Part shown: positions 1 through 10,476 of the stretch, piece by piece
Numbering within the stretch: position 1 is the stretch's first letter
Layout of the letters: the number at the start of each line of letters is the position of its first letter
From: Cardiocondyla obscurior
Lineage: Eukaryota > Arthropoda > Insecta > Hymenoptera > Formicidae
Direction of reading: 5' to 3'
Assembly (NCBI RefSeq): GCF_019399895.1
Contig: NC_091871.1
Span: 1,393,001 to 1,457,000, forward strand
DNA: 64,000 nucleotides
Program-made: the position numbers and the translations under genes
Notes under the pieces: generated by a model
The model's input: the letters and a program-made list of their open reading frames with translations, nothing else
The model's database searches: none
Told to the model about the DNA's origin: nothing

Positions 1-1897
1 AAGTTGCAATAATATTATTTGTTTTAGATCTAAAATTATTTCTTCATTGGGTTGTTGAAGTCTAAGTGCAGTATTATACTGAACAGCTAATTTATCTGTA
101 CTTGCAGCGACCTAAATTAATAATGTTTCTTGTTAATACGTATTCGTATAAAAAAAAGCTGTTTAATAATATACAAACCGCTGCTATAGATGGAAAATTT
201 GTCGAATCTGAAACTGGATGAAGCACTTTAGCACCAACAAGCATACAAGAATGTTGGCCATTTAAACACGATGGCCTAGAAAAGAAAACATTTTTAAAAT
301 CATAAACATTTTTATAAAATAATAATGTATAAGTATTATTCACTTACATTTTGTCAAATACATGATTGGTGCCATTTAGTTTTGCATTAATTTTTAATAG
401 AAGGTCTTTCACTAATACTAGTTGTTTGGATAGTATAATTTTATTCATGGTTTGAACTTTTATACACTGTGTCAAAACGCCCACTTCCATCTCGGAAATT
501 TTTTTAACATTACCTAAGGCAAGGATAAACATCAGATTAATATATTTAAAATAAAAAATGTGATAAAAAAATTATTTCCTTACCATATATTCCATCTTCA
601 TGATTAGAAATGATAACTATTATCAAATTTAACTCTTTATTATCACGGAAATATTGTGTGATATCATTTAATTTATCTACTCTATAATTTGCAAACGGAG
701 TGACAGGCTGATCGATTGTCATGCCAAGTTTTTTCGCTAAGAAAAAATTGTTAAATATAACACAAAGTATATTGCACGAGTATAACACGATTAAAAATTA
801 CGACTCGTTAGAAACTTGTAATTATAATTAGAAATTATACACCATAATTTTCTTTTTTATAAATAATTAACAAATATGCTATAACTTTTAAACATTTTCA
901 ATAAAATTAATTTTAAAGTATTATTATTAGTTTCCATATTTTATACTTAACCAGTTGTCTGAAGTATTTTTATGAATTTTTGCATTTCAAGGTTAATATT
1001 TGATTTTCCACTCAAATTCACGACGGTCCACGCGTTTCTCTCTAAATTTTTCGCTTTGATTAAAGGTTTCACTGACCATGTTCCTTTTTCTACTTTCGCC
1101 TTTATTTCAGCATATTTTAATTCTGGAGCAGGTAAAATTCTTGCGGGAATCACTTCCATTCCCTTGTTAACAGATATGTGAAACTCTTTTTCCATAACAA
1201 GACTATTATTAACTTGAATTCCCCTAAACTGTAAATGTAATATAAAAAATATAACAAACGACAAAAATTGAGTAATCTATGAATATTAAATATCTTTTAC
1301 CGTTTCATCTATTTTTTGTTTATAGATAGATGCATTTACTGTTGTTTTTTTTTCCATCTCTATTAATTCATCCTTACTTAGTTTTTTAAGCTGATTAGGC
1401 ATAATAGAACATAGCTGTAAATAAGAAAATTTTAATTTATTTTTATACAATCACTCATAGCAAACATAAAATTGCTTACGCACTTCGATAGGTAATAGAA
1501 GTTTGTTTCCGTCAGCCCTGCTACCCACATGAAGAGTTGGCCAACCCGGTTTTTCTACATCATATCTTTCGGAATTCCACAGGTGTTCCCTTATTGTTCT
1601 GATTTGTGTTATATCACCTAATGTCTGAGTGAATTGTGAGAAAGAATTTTGCTCACTTAATGTTATTACGTCATAAACTTGCTTAAACGGTTCAAAATTC
1701 ATTTGAGGTATTTCATAAATAATTTTGAAACCCTGTAAATAGTTTTGTATCTTTGTTCTATAATTTAGCACATCCTTACGATCAAGTTTATCTTCATCGA
1801 TATTTATGATTTCAGATATACATGTCAGAACTGGTTGCTCTTTAATAAATCCTTTATACGAAACTAAATAAAAATTTTTTACATAAATAGTCAAGTG

Positions 1898-1990
<93 letters not shown>

Positions 1991-4084
1991 GGATCGGGGA
2001 TTAAGAGGACGTCTCGCTTCACTCGAGCACTTCTTACTCGCCGCACTTTCTTGCACCGCGAAAGAAAATAGCTCGACAAGAGTGCCGCGAGTGAGAGTGC
2101 GAAAGTGAGAAGTGTTCGAACGAAGCGAGACGTCCGCTTAATCCCCGATCCGGCGTAACAATATATATTTCAGTTTAAATAATTATGAAGGTTTTAAAAG
2201 TATTGCTTATAATTCTAAAAATTTCTTACAAAATTTATTATTCATAATTTTATAATAAAAATAATAAATATACTATTTAACAAAATACTTTACCTTCTAT
2301 ATTTAAATATGGTTTCCAGCCAAGTACACTAGACATAATTGCACCACGTCCTATAATTACACCTGCACTTAATGATTCATTCGTATTCATATTCCAGAAG
2401 ATTTCTTCTTCTACCTGTAGTAACATATATTTCATGTTATACATACAATATTAATTAAAAAATAGTTTACGTTCAAACAATATGTAAGAATTTTTTTAAA
2501 CAGCTTATTTTCTATAAATTAGTGTTATTTATAATAATAAACTTTTTTTAACATTAATAAATTATAATAAAAATACTATCAATTGCTTACATTAACGAAT
2601 CGTGATTGCGTTGCATGACATATAATTGTATCTAAAATTTGTAGAGCGGTTTGATCTATATTTGTAAGACCAGGCTTGAAATTTTTTATCCAACTAAGAT
2701 CAATATTACCCATTTTCTTCAAAATGATTTGATATTGACTAGACTTTCCATAAACATTTCTGTATTTGAAAACATCCATCATCTGTAGAATAAAAAATAT
2801 AAAAAAATCTTTTAAATTTATCTTCAAATTAAATTTTAATCTAACAATGTTATAAAACTTATTTTAATTATGATAAATTACAATTAATTACTTACACTGT
2901 TGCCGAAAGGAAGATTCTTTGCGCTAAATACTTTTTTTTTTCCATCGTACGCGGGATATCTATCATAAAAATGTTTCTTTCTACATTGTTCAAAAATATT
3001 TCTGCATAAAGCTTTAGGAAGCTCAAATTCTTTTTTTTTGCTTTCGTCTTTTTCTGAGACCAGCGACATCGGCTTAATAGTAACATCATAATGAATTGCA
3101 GTGATTATAGATGCATCATGGAATATAATTTTGTACATATTTGTCATCACTTTATTTTTTTGTCCTATTAAGCCACCTTTCTCAGGATGTACTCTATTTG
3201 GAATCATGTTATGATGTAATATAAATTGAGTAAATGATATTTTGTCAGTTAATTTTAATTGGAAATTTGTTGATTCAAGCTTAGATGTCTAAAAAAAAGC
3301 ACAAAAAAATATATACATATATTTAATACATAAAATATATGATCATATAGTAACAAATTTAGTAATTTATTACCTGCACTTGTTTAGAACTACCTGCAAT
3401 ACTAATGTCATCTATAAAAAATAGAAAATAAATTACATACATGTATAATAAAAGTATCTATATGCAAGTATAGATAAAAAACATATAACAGAATATATAA
3501 TATATATAAAATTACGTTTTCCATATATAAAAAAAAAAAAAATTAATTAATAAGAAATTTTTTTCTCAAATACATTAATACATAATATAATTGTAATTTT
3601 TACGTGATGCTTTCTGAAGTTGACCTTCTGGTGGACTCTGAGATGCTAATAATTTCTGTTGTCGTATAGCCCATATTCCTTGCAGTGGAGGACTTGTAAA
3701 TACCTTCTGTTGTGATGTACTAGCTACTGCTTGTTGCAATTGATCCTGTGGCTGAACCTTTGATGGACTTTCAGTTACTTTTTTCTGTAGTTCCTCTAAA
3801 GTCTGCTGTTGTAATTTCTCACTAGCAGCAGTCTTTGTAGATGATGATGTTTTCTGCTTCTTCTTCTTTCCTGTATTTTATATATTAAATATATTTAATT
3901 TTATTATACATTTATTTTATTTATTAAATGTATTAGGAGTAACTTCAAATTAAGATTACAATTTATCGTTAGCTTTTTCTCTAAGTGCCTATTTATTAAA
4001 TATATATATATAAAAGAAATGATCTATTTCAAGACGAAATAAAATGATTTTTTAATGATCAATATACCAACCTTTTCTCGGCAT
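1..4084 (-). CDS. AGO2: Argonaute-2 (siRNA-class Argonaute), 3' part missing
   Basis: Small-RNA-guided Argonaute of the siRNA/antiviral pathway. Coding exons on the minus strand: 4084-4072, 3870-3604, 3411-3374, 3288-2896, 2782-2591, 2414-2294, 1863-1484, 1414-1301, 1228-952, 736-584, 513-348, 275-179, 111-1. They join in frame to 774 codons; the rest of PIWI lies outside the window. The order is a short Lys/Gln-rich N-terminus (about residues 1-100), N domain (about 110-250), linker, PAZ (about 343-468, with the family's 'LHVGSRADGNKLLLPIELC'-type end), L2, MID and the start of PIWI. The MID pocket residues Y649, K653, Q665 and K694 match human AGO2 Y529, K533, Q545 and K570. The motif normally reading GADVTHP reads GAKVLHP, so the first catalytic Asp is Lys721; the glutamate finger E761 is kept. 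The AGO2-like PAZ and MID sequences favour AGO2 over AGO1 or the PIWI clade. All junctions are GT-AG. Confidence 0.9.
1898..1987. repeat. (TA)n microsatellite
   Basis: About 43 uninterrupted TA units lie in the AGO2 intron between exons 2414-2294 and 1863-1484. The tract abuts the foldback element that starts at 1988. Confidence 0.98.
1988..2154. mobile_element. Foldback/MITE-like element in an AGO2 intron
   Basis: This 167-bp segment has long terminal inverted repeats. The left end begins GTCGGATCGGGGATTAAG; the reverse complement of the right end begins GCCGGATCGGGGATTAAG, and pairing continues, with mismatches, for about 50 bp per arm. It is GC-rich inside an AT-rich intron and has no coding capacity. 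Insertion at a TA microsatellite hides any target duplication. Superfamily not assigned. Confidence 0.8.
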
Positions 4085-5065
4085 CCTGTCTTAATAGAAT
4101 AACAGATAAAACTTCCAAGATGTCTCGTATATAAAATTACTGCTAAATAATTATCGTAATATACATCTAATGATCAACGAAGCTTCCTGATTACTGTTAG
4201 CTAAATCCACCGTTTCCTCTTACCTCAGACGAAAGATGTTTTTCTTTTTTTCCTTTTCTTCACACAAAACCGACCGTTGAATGTCGACGGAACTCTCATT
4301 ATAGACACATATGCAAAACAATAATAAATTTGCTTGGAGTTTATAGAAGATACACAAAGCACTTTATTTGTGGTTATAGAAGAAACTCGTACAGTTACCG
4401 GGCCGGCAATCAAAACTAGTTCGAATCAGTTAGAATAAAATGGCGTTCGAGTCCACAATCGATACGTACATTTCGAGATAAATTTCAATTGCGGGCAGCT
4501 AATCACATTTTGTATAAGAGGGCAGGACAGTGCGAGTTGTGACAGACCTACTCGAGCGCGAAAAGCTTCCTCATCACGTCTTGAATTTCTTTCAATTTTT
4601 TTTGTTCAGAAGCCATACCCATCGCACATTGTCGCACATCCAGTTCAGCTGAAGCTGAAGTTCAACGTGTCTGGTTACGACGTATCGAGAGAGGAGGTAA
4701 GGAAGCGTTTTTTATATATACGTTTCAACAAGTTTGATAAGAGCCACATAAACGGGCTTCAACAGGTTGCTAGCGTGATCAATGTGGAATGCGCATCGAT
4801 CAGCATTTATGTGGGTATACAAGATTTAAAAGAATCAAGATTCACGAACTGAAGAAACTGACCAGCGGCAGGAAATTGCGTTTTAATTGGCGAACCGATT
4901 GTTGAAAACCAACGGTGAGAGCAATAATCATTAATCGGCTAAACATAAAGATACCTAAGAAGAGATAAGAATATTTATTTACAGTTGGCGTTGCGTTGTG
5001 GACCGGCAAACTAAAATTTTCCATAAGGGTCAAAGAGACAAAGAAAAAGATAACAGATCTAAAAC
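4085..5065. promoter_or_regulatory. Divergent upstream region of AGO2 and the GTSF1-like gene
   Basis: The 981 bp separate two opposite start codons. On the minus strand a donor-like site (CTGAG|GTAAGAGG, exon edge about 4223) suggests a noncoding AGO2 exon upstream. On the plus strand a donor at 4915 (ACG|GTGAGA) and an acceptor ending at 4984 suggest a 5'-UTR intron of the GTSF1-like gene. Transcription probably starts on both strands in the 4430-4680 stretch. A second donor-like site follows GAGGAG at 4695. No TATA box is evident. Confidence 0.5.
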
Positions 5066-6551
5066 ATGGATGCTTATCTCCTTGTTACTTGTCCTTACAA
5101 TCCTGCTCATCGCATTGCTAAATATAAGTTTATGAATCATGTAGCAAAATGCAAGAAAAGTAGCAAAGTAGCAAATAAAACAGAGTGTCCTATTGATAGA
5201 ACTCACATAGTTGATCAAGCTCAACTTCAGGTAGGTAAATTTGCATGCATGTGGCATATAAAATTTATAATTTATTTTTATTTAGTTTATTATTAACTTT
5301 TCAATATTGTAGGAGCACATTAAATCATGTTCTAGTCTTGGAAAATTGGCTGTTATAGAATATGAAAAACCAAAAGTTGATGTAAACTCTTCTATCACAA
5401 ATGCATATGGCTTGAATGAAAATTGGGATGAGGTACAGAAGACTGAAAATTAAATTTGATTAAATATTGATTTATATTATACATTATATACTGTGTTTAA
5501 TAGGAACCAGAAGTTCCAGCTTATAATCCCATGGAAGCATCTTCAAAAAAACCAGTATTGCGATGTATAACTGGATTGACAAAATCAGAGAAAAAGAAAT
5601 TTAAAGAGGAGGAACGAAAACGTATATCAATGCTTAAAAATATATCTTATGAGAGCCTTATAAGACCCTCGACTTCATCTGTAACAGACACGGTAAAAGC
5701 ATAATTTTTGCAATCTTTTAAAATGTGTATTTAAATAACATATATAATTACATTATTATTAACATGATTATGTTAACATTTATTAATGCCATTACTTTAG
5801 GTTGACGAGGTACCATTACGTCTTCCTCGTAATCCACCATCTGTAAACGTTTCACAAAACGACTTAGATGAAAGTACAGAAGTGAATAATTATGATAGTA
5901 ATGATGGTAAAGAGGAAACTATACATGTTCCTGAATATCAAAACAATTTATACCAGAAATTAATGTATGATGAATTAGCACCTGAAAATGATTATTATGA
6001 ACAACCAAAACAGATTAATTGCAACAATGATAAGGTAATATATGTTTATAACTGAAACATTTAATTAAGATTATATGTAAATAAAGTTATAAATATATTA
6101 ACGATTTTTAAGATTATAACTACTTATTAAATTATATTTACAAGAATTATCTGCAAATTATTTTCAGCATGTTGATCAGGAAGCTAAAGATTTTTCAGTT
6201 TTTACTGAAAATCAAGAAACAAAACCTAAGAAGATTAAGACTTTGGATTTGTTTGATAATATAGAGAGACAAAAACGAGACGAATGTATTCCAAGCACTT
6301 CATCTGGCGAACGAGTTACTGATAAACTTCTAGCCTTATTGAAAAGTGAATCAAGTATGAAAAAAAAGCAACCTAAAGAAGAAATACCAGCGAAACCCGA
6401 CGAAAAACTGCCAGCATCGCATATCCTTAGTAGAATGAATGAACGATTAACTTACTTAAATGGTATTCAAAACGCTGCCGCTAAAGAGAGTGCACAAATA
6501 CTTAAACAATTAAAGGAGCTAAAATTATGCGAAGAAATTAAAAATAAGTAA
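5066..6551 (+). CDS. GTSF1/Asterix-like CHHC zinc-finger protein
   Basis: Small-RNA pathway cofactor family; GTSF1 proteins bind PIWI Argonautes and, in animals, stimulate piRNA-guided slicing. Exons 5066-5230, 5313-5432, 5504-5692, 5801-6034 and 6168-6551 join in frame to 363 aa. Two CHHC (U11-48K type) fingers with identical spacing C-x5-H-x9-H-x3-C are present: C9/H15/H25/C29 and C41/H47/H57/C61, the second split by intron 1. They are followed by the family's acidic-aromatic segment (ENWDEEPEVPAYNP). Residues from about 110 to 363 form a long polar tail with a basic stretch (KSEKKKFKEEERKR) and a C-terminal helix-like region; GTSF1 proteins are normally about 130-170 aa, so the tail is unusual. 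The start is the first Met, just before finger 1, after a likely 5'-UTR intron. Family call sure; function as a PIWI or AGO cofactor is inferred. Confidence 0.9.
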
Positions 6552-6840
6552 TTATTTTATACAAACCACTGACGATAATTCAGTATCTTACAAATATCAT
6601 ACTTATGGTCCTAGATATTTTACTACAGTAAGAAATAGTGCCTTAAATAATGTTTTAAAAAGTATATAATTATTTTCTTTGCACTATTGCACAAATGCTT
6701 ATAGTTTTATGTCATAAAAATATAAAATTTATGTTTAATAAGGAAATTATGTTCATTAGTATCTTTTAATTGACATAGTATATAAGAATTAATCGCATCT
6801 ACATATACATTCTGTTTACAATATCGGTGCAAATAAAAAT
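6552..6840 (+). other. 3' UTR of the GTSF1-like gene
   Basis: AT-rich sequence follows the stop codon. An AATAAA hexamer near 6832 is a plausible polyadenylation signal. Nothing else is seen up to the hairpin at 6870. Confidence 0.6.
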
Positions 6841-6869
6841 GTATTTTTTTATTTTACTAGAATAAACCA

Positions 6870-6890
6870 TGCGCACGCTTTGCGTGCGCT
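6870..6890. repeat. GC-rich perfect hairpin
   Basis: GCGCACGC-TTT-GCGTGCGC forms an 8-bp perfect stem, very GC-rich against its AT-rich surroundings, just past the 3' end of the GTSF1-like gene. Role unknown. Confidence 0.7.
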
Positions 6891-7008
6891 ATTTTTCGAG
6901 AAGTCTCAATTCGTGCGCGTCATTATAATTGAGTAATCTATAGTCGACGACGTATTATTAGTTTAAGACAGCCGATTATAAATTACAAAAACAAATCATG
7001 CAACTTAC

Positions 7009-7202
7009 CAATCTGCATAAGCTTCAGCGGAGTTGTAAAATTCTGCCGGTGACTGTAACATAAAAAAGAAAATATTAATGTAGACATGTCAATTAATAAG
7101 ATTAATAAAAAAAGAAAGATTTTATTAAAAAAATTTATACTTACTTAAAAGTTGCTCCGCCGATGCAGGATACCCGTCCCGGGCCTGCTCCTCCTCTCAG
7201 AT
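7009..7202 (-). other. Unexplained two-block motif, copy 1
   Basis: On the minus strand, block 1 (about 7202-7145) contains CTGAGAGGAGGAGCAGG and GCATCGGCGGAGCAAC and ends at a strong donor (AA|GTAAGTATA). Block 2 (7052-7009) is 44 nt, preceded by TTACAG and followed by GTAAGTTG. Both blocks recur in the same order at 22299-22694 on the plus strand. Read in one frame, block 1 gives LRGGAGP...IGGAT and block 2 gives EFYNSAEAYAD, but joining them at these splice sites does not keep that frame. It could be a spliced noncoding RNA or a small gene with another exon arrangement. No family recognised. Confidence 0.4.
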
Positions 7203-7203
7203 G

Positions 7204-8070
7204 GGACGTGTCGAGTCGTCCTTCCGCGCACAAGTCACTCTCGAACGCGCCCGGGTGAAGTTACAATCGCGATTATGACTTAACACTGTCGCGCGTTATT
7301 TTTCGGCACTCTCGTAAAAAAATAATCGTCAAAAAAACGCTCGTTAACTAGCGGCACTCCCGAAACGACCGACGAACCGGCTACGGTTCGTATAATCAGA
7401 TATCGGCAAATACGTGCGGCACTTTAATTTCTCACTGAACGATGGGCAGCAGCTTAGTTTTTCTTGATCTGTAACAAATAAATTAAAAAATTACATTGTA
7501 GATATTAAATATAATTAAATAAAAAATTAAAAGAGCGTTATCAAAAATCTAAATTATTACGTTATTACATATATTTTATGTATACTTATATATTTTTATA
7601 TGCATTTGCTTTAATATATATTACTTTCAGGGAAATAATGTGGAATGCATCAAAATTTTTTAATCACACCGGTTGTATTTAAAGAAAATATTAAAAGTAT
7701 GTACAACCGACAGTCCGCAGTCTGTTTAAGTGGGACGGGAAAATTTTGCTGCATTGCACATAAAAAATTTACATTAAATTATTTATATTTTAATATATTA
7801 CACTGTATTTTATTATCTTTTTATCCTTTTCTTTTCTTTCTCAATTTAAATATCGATATGTCTAAGCGTGTTTCGAGATCGAAAATTTTTACTGTACACT
7901 GTACAGTGCACAGTGTACACTCGATCGGATTTTAACCCCTAACCTGCCAATCATTCTCGTCGTAGTCATCGCGCCGACAAGACGAAGTTGTGTCAGATAG
8001 TTAAATTCGTGAGCGGCAGTTTTCTTAATACAAATAATAGACATTTTGTTACCGTAGAACTTCTTGCAAA
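7204..8070. other. Intergenic stretch upstream of PSMA4
   Basis: The GC-richer 7204-7460 part looks like a 5' leader or promoter for the minus-strand motif at 7009-7202 (a donor-like junction lies near 7470). A palindromic TGTACACTGT...ACAGTGTACA lies at 7893-7919. The PSMA4 promoter and leader presumably occupy about 7930-8070. No gene recognised. Confidence 0.4.
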
Positions 8071-9211
8071 ATGGTATGTTGCCGAAGTTTATATTTATTT
8101 AATTTTCGAGCCATAGTCTTAGAGTGCTTTATTTTCGTCGTTTATAGGTTATAAGGGAACTGCACTGTCATCAAGACATAAAAAGTTTTTTAATACAAAC
8201 ATTTAATAATAATAATTTTTTAATTTACATTCGCGTTTTTATGTCTATGAATACAAATTAATACTCCAATTAAATTAAGTTCTTACCTTTCAATTAATTC
8301 GATTAAAATAAAAACAAATTATACTTATAGGCACGCAGATATGATACGCGCACCACAATTTTCTCACCAGAAGGGAGACTCTACCAAGTCGAGTATGCCA
8401 TGGAGGCTATAAGCCATGCTGGTACTTGCCTGGGCATATTAGCAAACGATGGTATTCTATTAGCAGCTGAAAAACGCAACACCAATAAGTTACTGGATGA
8501 AGTATTCTTTTCTGAAAAAATATACAAGCTGAATGATGACATAGTTTGTTCAGTAGCTGGCATAACTTCGGATGCAAATGTTTTGACGAACGAGTTGCGC
8601 CTCATCGCGCAGAGATACCTTCTGCAATATGGCGAGGCTATACCTTGTGAGCAGCTTGTTTCGTGGCTGTGCGACGTTAAACAAGCATATACTCAGTATG
8701 GTGGAAAGAGACCCTTTGGTGTGTCTATTTTGTACATGGGATGGGATAAATATTATGGTTATCAGTTGTATCAATCAGATCCTAGTGGAAACTATGGTGG
8801 CTGGAAGGCAACATGTATTGGGAATAATTCAGCAGCAGCTGTATCATCTTTGAAGCAGGAATATAAAGAAGGCGAAACAACCCTTAAAGATGCAATGGCT
8901 CTGGCTATCAAAGTACTTTCCAAAACGTTGGATATGAATAAGCTCTCTGCTGAAAAAGGTGAATTTATATTTATTATCATGATTTTATGCTAAGTAAATT
9001 CCGTATCGATGTAATTTAGTAATAATTCATTACAAAATTAACATCTATCTTTTTTTCTTTTTTTTTAGTCGAAATGGCAATACTTACCCGCGAAAATGGT
9101 AAAACCAAAACGAAAATACTGCCAGCTAAAGAAGTAGATGCCTTAATCGCGGAACACGATCGATTAGAAGCTCTGGCGGAACAAGCTAAAAAGGAAAAGC
9201 AGAAGTCGTAA
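8071..9211 (+). CDS. PSMA4: Proteasome subunit alpha type-4
   Basis: Alpha3 ring subunit of the 20S proteasome (human PSMA4). Exons 8071-8073, 8331-8958 and 9069-9211 give 257 aa, close to the family's roughly 260. The first coding exon is only the ATG, spliced to GCACGCAGATATGATACG, giving MARRYDTRT. The N-terminal alpha-subunit signature RYDTRTTIFSPEGRLYQVEY (residues 4-23) is complete, and there is no catalytic N-terminal Thr, as expected for an alpha subunit. The C-terminus is the usual Lys/Glu-rich helix (EQAKKEKQKS). PSMG2, at 61.2-62.1 kb in the same window, encodes an alpha-ring assembly chaperone. Confidence 0.97.
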
Positions 9212-9675
9212 ATTTTTATATTAGATTAACAATATATATAAGTCACTGTGACAAGAAAGTTTATTGTATCAGGAAAAAATTAATTTACATGCAACTCAAG
9301 TGTTTGTATTATACAATATAAATTATTTCCTGCCTCGTCCTTATAATGGCAGCATTTATCCTCATTGCAACACACCGACTATGACGTTATACGACAGGAT
9401 TAAAGTTTTTCCACAAATGTGTTAGTTTTTTGTTTTCCCTGCGTCTTGTTCGTCTAATTTATAATACTATTTATAACAATAATTTTATTTGCGTACCTAT
9501 TAAAGATTCATAAACGTCAATTAAATAAAACTAGAATTAATTTTAACGAAGCTTCAAAGTTTCGATAAGTATAGGTTGTATTAAAAAAAATTACGTTATA
9601 AAATGCTTTAAAAAAATCAAACTCTTCGTGAAAATGTTTGAGAATACTTAGAAGATTGTTGGAAAATTTAAAAAA
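9212..9675. other. 3' UTR and spacer downstream of PSMA4
   Basis: AT-rich non-coding sequence. It contains the PSMA4 3' UTR and the T-tract side of the SRP RNA terminator. No gene seen. Confidence 0.6.
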
Positions 9676-9679
9676 AAAA
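9670..9679 (-). terminator. Pol III T-tract terminator of SRP RNA
   Basis: Ten consecutive T on the minus strand immediately follow the SRP RNA 3' end. Confidence 0.85.
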
Positions 9680-9981
9680 TGCAAAAGTTATGTGTCGGAT
9701 CATATCAACCAGGCTGCCAATGCGGTCCCACTCCCGGGCGCGATCCCACTACTGCCCGCCACGGAGACTTTTGGCTGCTGGGTTTCCCCTCTGGCCCGGT
9801 TCGCCTCTCCTTAGCTAACCTGGTCACCCCGGACTCCTCCAGGGTGCCCATATTGATGGCGAGCTTAGTGCGGACGCCCAGTCAACGTGAATCCCGCACC
9901 AGCAGGTGTTCCCGACCTCAGACCCTCCAACACAACTAGCCTCCGAGTAGCCGGATTACAGGAGCCGCCACACCCCCAGCT
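9676..9981 (-). ncRNA. Signal recognition particle RNA (7SL)
   Basis: RNA scaffold of the SRP, which targets secretory proteins to the ER. On the minus strand the 5' Alu-domain part reads GGCTCCTGTAATCCGGCTAC, like the insect and human 7SL start. The S domain shows the helix 8 hallmarks GGCGAACCGGGCCAG, a GGAA tetraloop followed by ACCCAGCAG, then AGTAGTGGGATCGCGCC, and it closes with CAGCCTGG as in 7SL. A run of ten T residues (plus-strand A run 9670-9679) is the Pol III terminator. Length about 306 nt, as expected; the 5' end is uncertain by a few bases. A spurious ORF on the opposite strand should not be annotated. Confidence 0.95.
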
Positions 9982-10476
9982 GACAGTTCTACTACAAACT
10001 GCTGTTATAAGCTGCTAGAGATCGATAAACGTAATTTTTAATTTAATTTTACGAATATTCCATTCACGAATGCGAAGGCGCGAATTGATTTTCGAGTGAA
10101 TCAAACACGATGTTGCGTTTAATCGAATTTTCTAAACGCAAAGTTATAATATCACGCGATAAAAAGCGATGACGGCGCCATCCCACGCGGTTTACTTGAA
10201 ACCTGAACGCTGGATAACGAACCATCTTTGGTTCTTTTACTGCGCGATAATTGAGGACAACACATTACCGATCAGTTTCCTTCTCGGCGGCATATCGGGA
10301 TACGTCGAGCGAGGTTAGATCTGGGGCGGAGGTGTAAACCGACGCGAAATCATGTTGATTTATTTGTGACAGGCGACGACGAAGGAGTTCGACGGCAACG
10401 TAAAATGACAGAGCCACGTAATCGAAATTGTTGACGATAGTGAAAACACTTACCCGCGGACGACGATACTCTCGCA
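9982..10476. promoter_or_regulatory. Divergent region between SRP RNA and EXOC8
   Basis: Contains the upstream Pol III control region of the SRP gene (minus strand) and the promoter and 5' leader of EXOC8 (plus strand). No individual element could be placed with confidence. Confidence 0.4.

Noticed and set aside
4667..4852. 61-codon ORF between AGO2 and the GTSF1-like gene
   Set aside because: No domain; it contains donor-like sites and probably belongs to a 5' leader.
9679..9939. 86-codon ORF on the plus strand
   Set aside because: It lies wholly on the antisense of the SRP RNA gene; its GC content and length come from the conserved RNA.
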